A stretch of DNA of 20,290 bases. It comes from Pseudomonadota bacterium. Lineage in GTDB: Bacteria > Myxococcota_A > Polyangia > Polyangiales > Polyangiaceae. Below, in pieces: positions 10,137 through 18,498 of the stretch. The position numbers were made by a program, and so were the translations under genes. How positions within the stretch are numbered: the stretch's first letter is position 1; every line of letters begins with the position of its first letter. The stretch lies in contig JAEZYZ010000330.1 in NCBI GenBank assembly GCA_023418705.1, positions 1 to 20,290 on the forward strand. Reading direction: 5' to 3'. A model generated the notes under the pieces. The model was not told where the DNA came from, did not search any database, and saw only the letters and a list, made by a program, of their open reading frames with translations.

Positions 10137-10771
10137 CGGTAGATGCGGGGGCGGTAGTCGCGGTCGGGCGGGAGCACGCCCATGAAGGACAGCCCCGTCT
10201 CCCCGACCAGCTTGCCAGGGTACAGCAGCACGACGGGCACGTCGCGCGTGTGGCCGGCCACGTGCTTGAGCAGCGCCGACGTGCGAAAGAACGGATAGAG
10301 GGCGCCGGTGCGGCCGAGGAAGATCACCGTGCGATCGGTGCGATCGGGCGTCTCGTCGAGGATGCGGTGGATCTCGCGGATGACGTCCCGGGCCAGACCG
10401 TCCGGGCCCTCGATGATGGACACCACGCGCTCCTGGAGGGTCCGCAGGCCGCGCGTGGGATCGGCGCTCTTCCAAAGCCGCTTCTCGCGCTGGATCATGG
10501 CCTGGACGAACGCGTCGCCTTCGGCGCGCAGCCGCTCGAGCAGCAGCGAGTGGAGCGGGATGATCCCCGTCGTCCAGCCGGCGTCGCGCAGCTGATCGGA
10601 GATCGCGTGGATCGCGCGCCGGAGCGCCAGCTCCTCACCCGGATCGTACGGCAGAATGGCGAAGTTGTAGTTGCGCACGGTGCTGATCTGGGCCCCCTCA
10701 GGCCGCAGCAGGTCCTTGCGCATGGCGTCGATCGCGCGCTCCAGGGCGCCGCTGAGCGGAGGGCTGCTCAC
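10133..10771 (-). CDS. brxB: BREX protein BrxB (DUF1788)
   Basis: A 212-residue protein of the DUF1788 family. The early segment VRNYNFAILPYDPGEE and the closing part VPVVLLYPGKLVG, LSFMGVLPPDRDYRPRIYR are hallmarks of BrxB. The biochemical role is unclear; it is a core BREX component required for defence in characterised systems. The GTG start at 10771 overlaps the brxA stop as GTGA, and its own stop overlaps the brxC start in the same way, so brxA-brxB-brxC are translated as a coupled set. Confidence 0.95.
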   Translation of the reverse strand: MSSPPLSGALERAIDAMRKDLLRPEGAQISTVRNYNFAILPYDPGEELALRRAIHAISDQLRDAGWTTGIIPLHSLLLERLRAEGDAFVQAMIQREKRLWKSADPTRGLRTLQERVVSIIEGPDGLARDVIREIHRILDETPDRTDRTVIFLGRTGALYPFFRTSALLKHVAGHTRDVPVVLLYPGKLVGETGLSFMGVLPPDRDYRPRIYR

Positions 10772-11577
10772 GCGGCGGCCCCCAGGTGCTTCAGTCCCCA
10801 GGCCGACAAGCTTGGCTCGAGCCAGGTCACGTCGACGACGCCGCCCAGCTCGGCGATGCGCACGCCCGGGATGCTCGCGCCGACACGCCGCAGGTCTTCA
10901 GGAAAGCTACCGAGCGACCGCAGGTAGACGTTGTCCAGCAGCGACCCATCCACCGCGACGCCGCGCAGCAGGTACAGGACGTAGCCCAAGATCACTTCGG
11001 GCGCCTGCAGGGCGCCGAGCTGGCGAGGATCGCGCCTGCCGCCCACGAGACCGGCCTCCTGCGCGGTCGCGAGCAGGTTCGCCGCGAACTTGAAGCGGGT
11101 GCTCGTCGACCAGCGACCGGGCTCGAGCCGCTCGACCCAGCCGGCGACGACCTCGCGATCGATGGTTTCGTACCCCTGCTGCCGGCGCTCGGGCAAGAGC
11201 TCCCCCGCGAAGCGGCGGTAGATGGGATCGGCGAGCTGGGTGTGAACATGACAAATCCACGGGCGCAGCCTCGACGGCACCCCCCCGAGCGCGTGCAGCA
11301 GCGCCAGCGCCTCCGGGTAGGCGTCGAAGCGCTCGAGCATGTCCGTCATGATCGTGCGCACGCGGGCCTCGCTCTTGGTGCCGAACCAACGCTCGGCGAA
11401 GGCCACCCGCGCCCGATCCGCTGGAGGGATCTCGGTGTCCACGTTGCGCCAGTAGGCGTAGCAATCGTCCGCCGCCAGCATGCAGCGCAGGATGCGGGTG
11501 TGCACCTTCGAGGCTTCATGTGGCAGCGATCGCGCCTTCACGTCCTCCGCCATCACCGCGCCGCCCCCGAGCCCCAT
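10768..11577 (-). CDS. brxA: BREX protein BrxA (DUF1819)
   Basis: A 269-residue small helical BREX protein of the DUF1819 type, identified by position directly before brxB and by the pattern of the family: SLPHEASKVHTRILRCMLAA, ERWFGTKSEARVRTIM, LRPWICHVHTQLADPIYRRF, then a C-terminal segment YLRSLGSFPEDLRR. BrxA from a type 1 system is known to bind DNA. The ATG at 11577 shares a base with the brxE stop (TGATG), favouring this start; an ATG eight codons later (11553, MAEDVK) is the alternative. The open frame extends upstream to 12387, but that part is the shadow of brxE. Confidence 0.85.
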   Translation of the reverse strand: MGLGGGAVMAEDVKARSLPHEASKVHTRILRCMLAADDCYAYWRNVDTEIPPADRARVAFAERWFGTKSEARVRTIMTDMLERFDAYPEALALLHALGGVPSRLRPWICHVHTQLADPIYRRFAGELLPERRQQGYETIDREVVAGWVERLEPGRWSTSTRFKFAANLLATAQEAGLVGGRRDPRQLGALQAPEVILGYVLYLLRGVAVDGSLLDNVYLRSLGSFPEDLRRVGASIPGVRIAELGGVVDVTWLEPSLSAWGLKHLGAAA

Positions 11578-12146
11578 CACCCGGAAACCTCGATGAACGG
11601 CATGGGATAGGCTGCGGCCAGCGGCTGCAACGCCGCTGCGAGGAGCAGGGCCCCTTCGACCGGGCTCGACCCGCCGCCCAGCACCCTGCGCCCAGCTGGC
11701 CCGACCTCCACCTTGGGCGCTCCGAGCTTCGAGAGCAGCGCCTCGAAGCCTGACGTCGACCACCCGGGCCCGATCTGAAAATGGCTCCCCAGCACCTCCG
11801 CAGGCGCGTGCTGGTGCTGCCGGTGGTAAGCGAGGCGATCGGAGAGCTGCTCGTTCACGGCGAACCCGAGGTCGAAGAGCGTCCAGACCCGCTTCGCCCC
11901 CGGAAGCTGCTGTCGCGCGCCAGCATCCACGCGCCGCGCCGCTTCCCGGGCCAAGACCAGGCCGGCCCAAGCCGCCGTCTTCGGCGCCAGCCGCCGCAGC
12001 AGATCCCCGCCCCCTTCGCGATCGACGAGGTCCGACTTCCACCACCCGAGCCGCGGCGGCTCCCCCGCGCCTTCCCCCGCGTACGCGACGCTGAGCTGCA
12101 GCGCGAGGATCTGGTCCAGGTGAGGTGCGTCGAGGCGTGAGGACAT
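11577..12146 (-). CDS. brxE: BREX type 6 protein BrxE
   Basis: A 189-residue protein starting MSSRLDAPHLDQILALQLSV, with AYAGEGAGEPPRLGWWKSDL, GGGDLLRRLAPKTAAWAGL and VWTLFDLGFAVNEQLSDRL following. I recognise this pattern (GE, W-W, GG-D-L-x-R-L-x-P-x-T) as BrxE, the protein that marks BREX type 6 and precedes brxA there. Its function is unknown. The ATG at 12146 is chosen because conservation begins there; no good Shine-Dalgarno is seen. It is the first gene of the leftward operon, so the BREX promoter should lie in 12147-12300. Identification is from memory of the family and should be confirmed by profile search. Confidence 0.8.
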   Translation of the reverse strand: MSSRLDAPHLDQILALQLSVAYAGEGAGEPPRLGWWKSDLVDREGGGDLLRRLAPKTAAWAGLVLAREAARRVDAGARQQLPGAKRVWTLFDLGFAVNEQLSDRLAYHRQHQHAPAEVLGSHFQIGPGWSTSGFEALLSKLGAPKVEVGPAGRRVLGGGSSPVEGALLLAAALQPLAAAYPMPFIEVSG

Positions 12147-12648
12147 CTGAGACAACGTCCACAAGAGTAACAGTGGTCGCGGAAAAACGACAACCGGTGC
12201 ACCTGTCCCGCGTGAAAAGCCGAGGCAAGCCCGCCGCCTGTCGGCGGTCACGTTCGTGGGTTGACGGCGGCGCGCGTCGGCGGGGCATCCATGGCGCCCA
12301 CCTCCACGTCCCCGCTGGCGACATGCTGGTGGTCGCGCAAATCGCAGGCAACGAAGGGCTGTCGAGCGACCCGCGCTGCGTCGTCACGTGGTCCGGCTAC
12401 CGACCGCGCGTGTTGGCGGAGGTCCAGTGATGCCGGTGCATTGAAGCGCCTACTTCGCCGTCGAGCGTGGTCACGCGAGGATCACGATAGCCTCGCCCTG
12501 GGCTCTGATAGAGCGAGCCTTTTCCCGCGACAAGAATGAGCTCGTCTCGCCCTCACCGCCTATCGTCAGAATTTGCGACCGGAGGTTGGCGGCCGTTGAC
12601 AGGCAGCGGTCGGATCGACTCTAAGCCCTCGCTTGAAAGGTACGGTGA
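12147..12648. other. Divergent intergenic region between BREX and the exported-protein operon
   Basis: About 500 bp with no convincing gene. It must hold the leftward BREX promoter; a weak candidate is TTGTCG/TTACTC on the minus strand around 12165-12195. A near-palindrome with core GGTGCACC lies at about 12197-12204 and a short hairpin CCGCC-TGTC-GGCGG near 12232. A coding-looking stretch on the plus strand ends at 12430 (GIHGAHLHVPAGDMLVVAQI near its middle) with GC-rich third positions, perhaps the tail of a lost gene. GGGCTCTGATAGAGC at 12500-12514 can fold and is followed by CTTTT at 12519-12523. The rightward promoter is listed separately. Confidence 0.6.
12596..12640 (+). promoter_or_regulatory. 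Sigma70-like promoter and RBS for the phospholipase-like operon
   Basis: TTGACA (12596-12601) is a perfect -35 box, and TCTAAG (12620-12625) after 18 nt is an acceptable -10. Transcription would begin near 12632. GAAAGG (12635-12640) lies 8 nt before the ATG at 12649 and can serve as the ribosome binding site. Confidence 0.55.
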
Positions 12649-15600
12649 ATGCGCTTGCGAGGAAGAAACTTCGGGCTTTTGGTGGGTCTCGGTCTGACCC
12701 TGGGCGCTCAGCACGCCTGGGCGTTCAAGACCAAAACGCACGTGGCGACGGCGAACGAGACGTTGGATCAGCTCGAGACCGTCATTACCGAGGATTCCGC
12801 CACGAACACGCTGGTGTTCGAAGTGAACGGTCAGCTCCTGTCCGTGCCAATCACGGCCAAGCAGGCGTATCAAGCGATCCGGCGCCACCCGGAAGCCTTC
12901 CGCGCTGGGGCGGTCGGTCCGGACGGCTACGTCGACCCGATCTCCGGGCAGATGTTCGCCCACAGCAATCAGTCGAAGTTTCTCAGAGGAGCGGTCAAGG
13001 ACATCACGGGTGTCGAGCCGCACGATCACGCCACTCACGTCGGGATGGAGCAGCGGATCGGCCTGTCGGAGCTGCGCTCGATCGACTTCGTCACCGCGAT
13101 GCTTCAGTTCTTCGCCACGGGTTACGCCTTCCCGGGCGGCGATGACGAGCGGCAGCAAGCGCTGGCGTTCATCGTCGGTTACCTCTCACATGGCATCGGC
13201 GACGGGTTTTCCCACACCTGGGTGAACGAGTTGTCGGGTGGAGCCTGGGACATCGAAGAGGGCACCGGCATCTTCGGCTCAGCGACGGAAGAGATCAAGC
13301 ACGTCGCGGTCGAGCGCTTCCTCGACGCTCTTCTGCCGAGCGACCTCATCGACGGCGCGACGCCGCGCGAGCGCCTCACCGTGCGTGCCCCGGTCGCCTT
13401 CCTGGACGCCTTCTACGCTTCCCCGGTTTCCGCCGCGGTGGTGCCGAGCACCGCCGCGCGCGACAGCTCGCCGGAGGGGTTCGCGAACTTTTTCGCTCGG
13501 ATCGACATGTTCCGGGGTGGCCCCGTCACGAGCTTCTTCAACGCTCAGCGGCAGCTGGGGGCCTCTTCGAAGGGCTGGAGTCGGATCGGGCCGGTGTTCG
13601 ACCTGGCCGAGACCTATCAGGAGACGGAGTTCGTCAGCACGCTCCTGGACGTCGCCGACTACCCAGCTCAGCTGCTCAGCTACTTGGCGGCCGCCGTTCC
13701 GGCGGTCGACCCCTTCTCGGCCGTGACCGGCGGCGCGGTCGACTGCTACAGCCCGATCGGGGGCGGGGGTGGGGGCGCGACGGATCTGGAGAAGCTGCGG
13801 GCAGTGTGGCGCTACCTCGGGACGATGAACGACCGGCTCGGCGTGTACGAGGAGAAGGCGGAGATCGTGCGCCGCAATTGGCTCCTCCTCGCTGAGTGCA
13901 CGGTGCAAAACGTGACCAACGTGGACTGCTCGGAGCTGGACCCTGCGAACCCAGCGGCGGTTCTGGATGCCTGCACGACGCTGGCGAACGCACCCTGGGA
14001 GGACGAAGGAACGCCCAACGGGCTGTACCGAGGCTCTCTGCGTGAGAGTGCCTCACCCGAAATTGCCGACTTCCTGAACGGAATTCGCGACGCCTTCCGC
14101 GGAGGCGCGGACAACGACGTCGAAAACGCCGGCGGCCACTACAGCATGGGCGAGAACCTGCGCCGGATGCTCTCATACCTGAGCGGTCCGGGGATGGTGC
14201 TCGACGACTTCGCCGAGGTCATCATCCCGCAGGGCACCGATGAAGACGGGGTCAGCATCCTCGATCGATACAACCAGTTCTGCGCGCAAGTGCGGGACGA
14301 GGCCTACGAGAACTGTCTCGATCTTCACCTGGCGCCGATCGCCGCCACCGGGCGACAAGTGGCCTGCCTAGCCGAACACACGGTTTGTATCGCAGAGGCG
14401 CAGCAGGGTTGTCTGACCGACGCCTGCAATGCGTTCTGCACGCCGCCGATGCCTTGCGGCAACTTGTGCGGCTCGTCCGGCAACGGCTGCAACTCGACCT
14501 GTGGCAACTTGTTTTGCTGGGAGGTTTGCGATCCCATCTTCGATCTAGGATGCACGACCGTATGTGAAATCTTGACCTACAACACGTGTCGGGGGGTCTG
14601 CGCTATCTTCAGCGACGAGGAAGACTCCTGTTTCGACACTGCGACGGCTTCGGCCGAGTGCGTGGCCAAGCAGATCGAGTGCGACATCGACAATCTCGTG
14701 TCCACCGTGACGCTCGACAACTTCGCCGAAGAAATCCTCACACCGCTTCGGCAGACCTGCGATCGGGTCGACGACGCCATCGCCTTCGTCGAGGATTGCT
14801 TGTCGACGCCCGATGCGTTCGAGGCGTGCCTGTGCGACATGGTCGGCCCGACGCAGTGTGCCCAACTGCGCGCCGCGAAAGACGAGGCCGAACGCATCGT
14901 CGGCATCGCGGACAGTGTCCAAGCGGAAGTGTGCTCGCGTCCCCCGCACAGCTTCGTGAACGTGGCCTTCCTGTTCGAGGACATGCTGGCCGATCCTGCC
15001 TACCTCGACTCCATCGATGCGGCGCTGCCCGCGAAGTTTGCGGAGGTGAACGCGCTTCCACCGGGAGACGACCGCACCAACAAGCTGAACGCGCTCAACC
15101 GTTTCCAGGATCTGGTCAACGACGCGCGGGCGTTTCGCGCCGGCAATCCGATCCCCCTGCTGATGGATCCCGACGATCCGACGACGGTGGTCTCGGACGC
15201 CTATCAGCTTGGCTTGATCCCGGACTTTCTCGGACCGACGGCGCGGCAGATTGTCCGGGAGGTGGGGCCGGATATGCGAAGCACCTTCGACCCCTTCTTC
15301 AACGCGGTCCAAGGCATGAAGCTCGCCCCCATGCTGGGAAGGGACGACCTCGAGTCGCTCTTCGTGGCAGAGGGCGCGGATGAGAGCCGGCTCCCATGGA
15401 GCCAGGCCGGTCTGTTCTCGGCCGCTTGTTCGACGACGTCGATCAACCCGTACTGCGACGTGATCGCGAGCTTTGACGACCCCAATTGCCTGAACTGCGA
15501 AGGTGACGACCTCGCCCCCCGCCCGCCGTTTGGGTGGCTGCCTGGGCGTGGGCTCGTCGCCTGGAATGACTACGACCCGACGGGCGCGACGCCTCGCAAC

Positions 15601-16689
15601 GTGCTCACCAACTTCACGCTGGCGAGCTCCCAGTCGGCGTACGACGCGCTCTACAAGAAGGTCTTTCGAGTTCCAGCGGCGGTCCCAGGTTGGGCGGGCT
15701 TCGATGACCCTGACCACCCCTGGACGGTCGGGCAGGGCTCCGCTGGCCTCAGCCAAAATCCCGACAACAAGACGGAGGGGAGCGCGTCTCTCCAGGTGGA
15801 CGGTTGCGGCTTCATCGTCCTCGACAGCCCAGGCTTCAAGACGGCGGATTGGGGGGTGACCAGCGATCAGATGGCGATGGACATCTTCATCCCCGCTGCC
15901 CAGAGCAATCCGTCCTGGGTTGGTCAGGCGCAGTTTCTGGTGACGGTGCGAGGCGCCAATATCTTCAATGCCTTCGTCGATCAGGAGGATCTCACGTCGC
16001 TGCCTCGCGATCAGTGGAGCACGGTGACGTTCGACATCCCCGGGGATCTGCGCTCCGCTCTTGCAAGCGATTTCTCCAACGCGCAGTTTCATGTCGTGCT
16101 CAACATCGCCTCCTGTCTGGCGCCGGTGTTGGTCGACAACCTGCGCTTCGTCGGAGAGGTCGTGGAGCGAGACGTTTTTCACGTGCGGCCGAGCTCCATA
16201 TACGGTGTGAGCAGCAGCGCCTTCATGACCTTCGACGACGCCGCCGATTGGTCGTCCACCGCCCCTGTCTTCGGGTCGACGGACTATCGAGTCGAGGGTG
16301 CCGCGTCCGTCGGTATCGTGCCGACTTGGTGGACCACGGTCACCAGCCGTGCCTTCAGCACTGCGGAGCTGGTGAATGTGACCGATCGCATCAACCTCGA
16401 CCTGTACCTCCCGGATTCCCCGCCGGTGCCGGACCTGTGGCAAAGCAATGTTCAGCTCTTCTTGACCTGCGGCCCTCTGGTGAATCACCCCCTCGGCCCC
16501 GCAGACATCCGGCGCGGCTTTTTGGGTGAGTTCAACTCACTCGAGTTCGAGGTTCCCCCGGACGTGCAGCAGATCTTGTCCGGGGCGAGTGGCACCTTCT
16601 CGGGCTGCAGCGTGCAGGTCGCTCTGTCGGTCGGGAACCCCGAGGACGCCGTCTTCTACCTCGACAACATGGGGTTCATTCAGCCATGA
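12649..16689 (+). CDS. Exported zinc-dependent phospholipase C-like protein with Cys-rich and C-terminal sandwich-like modules
   Basis: A 1346-residue exported protein. Residues 1-25 are a signal peptide ending AQHAWA. Residues ~26-250 resemble the zinc-dependent phospholipase C fold (PF00882-like): early His31 in FKTKTHVATA, AFRAGAVGPDGYVD with Asp92, and GYLSHGIGDGFSHTWVNE giving His181, Asp185 and His189, a typical metal-ligand spacing. Residues ~570-660 hold dense cysteines (DACNAFCTPPMPCGNLC and similar), probably disulfide-bonded. From ~1014 there are two similar segments, each beginning FDD and ending with a VDNLRF or LDNMGF strand, like C-terminal carbohydrate-binding sandwich modules. 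A phospholipase or related surface hydrolase acting outside the cell is likely, but substrate and activity are not proven; the PLC match is distant. First gene of the operon; its stop overlaps the next start (ATGA). Confidence 0.75.
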   Translation: MRLRGRNFGLLVGLGLTLGAQHAWAFKTKTHVATANETLDQLETVITEDSATNTLVFEVNGQLLSVPITAKQAYQAIRRHPEAFRAGAVGPDGYVDPISGQMFAHSNQSKFLRGAVKDITGVEPHDHATHVGMEQRIGLSELRSIDFVTAMLQFFATGYAFPGGDDERQQALAFIVGYLSHGIGDGFSHTWVNELSGGAWDIEEGTGIFGSATEEIKHVAVERFLDALLPSDLIDGATPRERLTVRAPVAFLDAFYASPVSAAVVPSTAARDSSPEGFANFFARIDMFRGGPVTSFFNAQRQLGASSKGWSRIGPVFDLAETYQETEFVSTLLDVADYPAQLLSYLAAAVPAVDPFSAVTGGAVDCYSPIGGGGGGATDLEKLRAVWRYLGTMNDRLGVYEEKAEIVRRNWLLLAECTVQNVTNVDCSELDPANPAAVLDACTTLANAPWEDEGTPNGLYRGSLRESASPEIADFLNGIRDAFRGGADNDVENAGGHYSMGENLRRMLSYLSGPGMVLDDFAEVIIPQGTDEDGVSILDRYNQFCAQVRDEAYENCLDLHLAPIAATGRQVACLAEHTVCIAEAQQGCLTDACNAFCTPPMPCGNLCGSSGNGCNSTCGNLFCWEVCDPIFDLGCTTVCEILTYNTCRGVCAIFSDEEDSCFDTATASAECVAKQIECDIDNLVSTVTLDNFAEEILTPLRQTCDRVDDAIAFVEDCLSTPDAFEACLCDMVGPTQCAQLRAAKDEAERIVGIADSVQAEVCSRPPHSFVNVAFLFEDMLADPAYLDSIDAALPAKFAEVNALPPGDDRTNKLNALNRFQDLVNDARAFRAGNPIPLLMDPDDPTTVVSDAYQLGLIPDFLGPTARQIVREVGPDMRSTFDPFFNAVQGMKLAPMLGRDDLESLFVAEGADESRLPWSQAGLFSAACSTTSINPYCDVIASFDDPNCLNCEGDDLAPRPPFGWLPGRGLVAWNDYDPTGATPRNVLTNFTLASSQSAYDALYKKVFRVPAAVPGWAGFDDPDHPWTVGQGSAGLSQNPDNKTEGSASLQVDGCGFIVLDSPGFKTADWGVTSDQMAMDIFIPAAQSNPSWVGQAQFLVTVRGANIFNAFVDQEDLTSLPRDQWSTVTFDIPGDLRSALASDFSNAQFHVVLNIASCLAPVLVDNLRFVGEVVERDVFHVRPSSIYGVSSSAFMTFDDAADWSSTAPVFGSTDYRVEGAASVGIVPTWWTTVTSRAFSTAELVNVTDRINLDLYLPDSPPVPDLWQSNVQLFLTCGPLVNHPLGPADIRRGFLGEFNSLEFEVPPDVQQILSGASGTFSGCSVQVALSVGNPEDAVFYLDNMGFIQP

Positions 16690-17276
16690 GACCGCTGACC
16701 CTCATCGTGGCCGCGGGCGCCGTCTTGACGGCGCTCACGACCCTGCTGCTCTCCGACGGCGGCAACGCCCGCGCTCCAACGGACGTGGCGAAGCCACCGC
16801 CAGCGGCGTCCGAAGGCGCCGAAGGATCAAACCTGCCGCAAGTTGCGCCACTCGAGAAGCGACCGCCACCGCCTTCCGGCGTCGACGCCGCCGTTCTCCA
16901 ACCGTTCGCCGGAACCTGGCGCATCACAGCGGGGTCCGTCACGCTAGAATGCGACGGTCAGGAGGATCGGCGCATCGAACCCGCCGGGCGAGACATGACG
17001 ATGGAAATGACGCCCGAGGGGTACCTGCAGGTTCGCACAGACCAGTGCGCGACCCTTTACCGCGTGTCAGGTTCGCAGGCGAGCGCCTTGCCCGACCAGA
17101 ACTGCACGAAGGAGGAGGACGGAAAACGGAGCGTGACAGAGGTCGTGACGGCAACCCTGTCGTTGACCGACGCTGGCGCCGCCGCGCAGTTGCACTCGAA
17201 GACGACGCTCACCGTGCAGGACAAGGTGGTCCGCTGCACCTCCCGCGGAGCGATCGAGTTGTCGCGGAAGGGCTGA
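16686..17276 (+). CDS. Exported protein of unknown function (lipocalin-like size)
   Basis: A 196-residue protein. Residues 1-29 form a signal peptide or anchor (MRPLTLIVAAGAVLTALTTL). A Pro/Ala-rich linker to about residue 65 follows, then a compact domain: FAGTWRITAGSVTLECDG and later VRCTSRGAIELSR. The pattern of short beta strands with paired cysteines suggests a small beta-barrel, but I do not recognise the family. Its start overlaps the phospholipase-like gene (ATGA), so the two are translationally coupled and probably act together at the cell surface or outside. Confidence 0.75.
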   Translation: MRPLTLIVAAGAVLTALTTLLLSDGGNARAPTDVAKPPPAASEGAEGSNLPQVAPLEKRPPPPSGVDAAVLQPFAGTWRITAGSVTLECDGQEDRRIEPAGRDMTMEMTPEGYLQVRTDQCATLYRVSGSQASALPDQNCTKEEDGKRSVTEVVTATLSLTDAGAAAQLHSKTTLTVQDKVVRCTSRGAIELSRKG

Positions 17277-17332
17277 GAGCCCAAGCGCGCGCCCCGTGTA
17301 CCGCCACGAGTGCTTTGGGGTAAGCTTCCCCC

Positions 17333-17791
17333 ATGCGGAACGCCGGAGCTGGAGGCATGGCGGGGAGGGTAATCCCTGCGCGGGTTGCCCTGTGCGGCCG
17401 CCTCGTGGCACTCGCCGCAACGGCGTTCCTGCTCCTGGCGCACAGCCCTACCGGAGACGCGGGCGCGGACTGTGAGGGCTACCCGGTCGAACGCCAGGCG
17501 TATTCGATCTCGGGAACCTGCGACGGCGTGGCGGGCAGGTTCGAGCTCTCCGCCGCCGCAGGAAGCTGCGACATTTTGGTGGAAGGCGACGCGGGGCCGC
17601 TGCCCCGGGTGGGAAGGCGTGAAGCGTCGCCGGGGGGAAGGTTGGATGCGGGACAGTTCACGCTCTACGATGAGCAGCAGCCCCGCGGCCTGACCTGCAC
17701 GGCCGAAGCACGTCCGACGTCGCTGGTCCTCGAGTGCCTGGATCTTGCTACGGATACACCGTGCGAGTTGGAGCTGCGACCAACGCAGTAG
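17333..17791 (+). CDS. Small exported Cys-containing protein of unknown function
   Basis: A 152-residue protein with a signal peptide (ALCGRLVALAATAFLLLAHS) after a basic N-terminus. The mature part has six cysteines (DCEGYPV, SGTCDGVAGRF, GSCDILVEGD, LTCTAEARP, LECLDLA, PCELELRP), suggesting three disulfides, and short strand-like segments resembling the domain of the preceding gene. Starts at 17333 or at the ATG at 17357 are both possible. The 56-nt gap before it contains GGGG/CCCC arms around AAGCTT (17317-17331) just before the ATG, which might tune translation. Family not recognised. Confidence 0.65.
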   Translation: MRNAGAGGMAGRVIPARVALCGRLVALAATAFLLLAHSPTGDAGADCEGYPVERQAYSISGTCDGVAGRFELSAAAGSCDILVEGDAGPLPRVGRREASPGGRLDAGQFTLYDEQQPRGLTCTAEARPTSLVLECLDLATDTPCELELRPTQ

Positions 17792-17796
17792 CGTCT

Positions 17797-18498
17797 ATGA
17801 CGTCCGGGCAGCAGAAGAGTCGCGTGCTGGCCAGCCTGGTCTTCCTGCTCAGTCTGCAGACCTGCCAGTCGGAGGACAGGTCGCGGTGGCCTTCCGAGGC
17901 TCAGCAGCAACGTCTGGTCGAGCTCGAATGCCGGCGCCGCGTCGAGTGCTGCGGCTCCCTCTACACGGAACAGGACGCCGACGTGTGCGCGACGACGCGT
18001 TCCCTGTCACTGTCGATCTTGAGCGCTCGCATCGGTGACGCGGTGGAGCGGGGTCGGGCAAGCTTCGACGCCGCTCGCTTTCAGGCCTGTATCTCGGCCC
18101 TCGAACAGCTCGATTGCGCGGCGTTCATCTCGGCTGCCGGAGGGGCCCTGCCCGCGCCGTGCCGCGACTACGTCCAAGGAAAGTTGGGAGTCGGGGCACG
18201 GTGTACGGATCATCTCGAGTGTGAAACGGGCCGCTGCGCCTTCGTCAACCCTCCTCCAGAACAGATCGAGGCGACCGAACACGTCGGGACCTGCGCCCCG
18301 CAGAGCTTGGAAGGCGGCGACTGTAGCGGGGCTGAAGAAGATTGCCTGCCGGAGTTCGAGTGCCGCCCGCGTCCGACGGGCGGGCACGTGTGCACGCGCG
18401 GAGCACCGGCCGGTAGCCCCTGTGCGCAAGGGGCCGACTGCGATTCGAACACCTGTGAGGCAGATCGCTGCGTGGCCGACTGCCGGCTGGTGTTCTGA
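17797..18498 (+). CDS. Cys-rich exported protein, probable lipoprotein
   Basis: A 233-residue protein. The ATG at 17797 follows the previous stop by 5 nt and gives a signal peptide (LASLVFLLSLQTC) that ends in a lipobox-like LQTC; the residue before Cys is Thr, so lipidation is uncertain. The C-terminal half has the spaced-cysteine pattern common in myxobacterial surface proteins: VGARCTDHLECETGRCAF, GDCSGAEEDCLPEFECR and GSPCAQGADCDSNTCEADRC. Such Dickkopf-like Cys-rich repeats are structural and do not indicate an enzyme. An upstream start at 17734 would overlap the preceding gene and lose the signal peptide position. Confidence 0.72.
   Translation: MTSGQQKSRVLASLVFLLSLQTCQSEDRSRWPSEAQQQRLVELECRRRVECCGSLYTEQDADVCATTRSLSLSILSARIGDAVERGRASFDAARFQACISALEQLDCAAFISAAGGALPAPCRDYVQGKLGVGARCTDHLECETGRCAFVNPPPEQIEATEHVGTCAPQSLEGGDCSGAEEDCLPEFECRPRPTGGHVCTRGAPAGSPCAQGADCDSNTCEADRCVADCRLVF

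Noticed and set aside
11580..12387. Upstream extension of the BrxA frame to a 539-residue protein
   Set aside because: The extension is Arg/Gly/Ala-rich, matches no BrxA feature and lies over brxE in another frame; BrxA proteins are about 200-270 residues.
14545..16488. Minus-strand open frame of 647 codons opposite the phospholipase-like gene
   Set aside because: No recognisable motif, and fully antisense to a gene with signal peptide, promoter and ribosome binding site.
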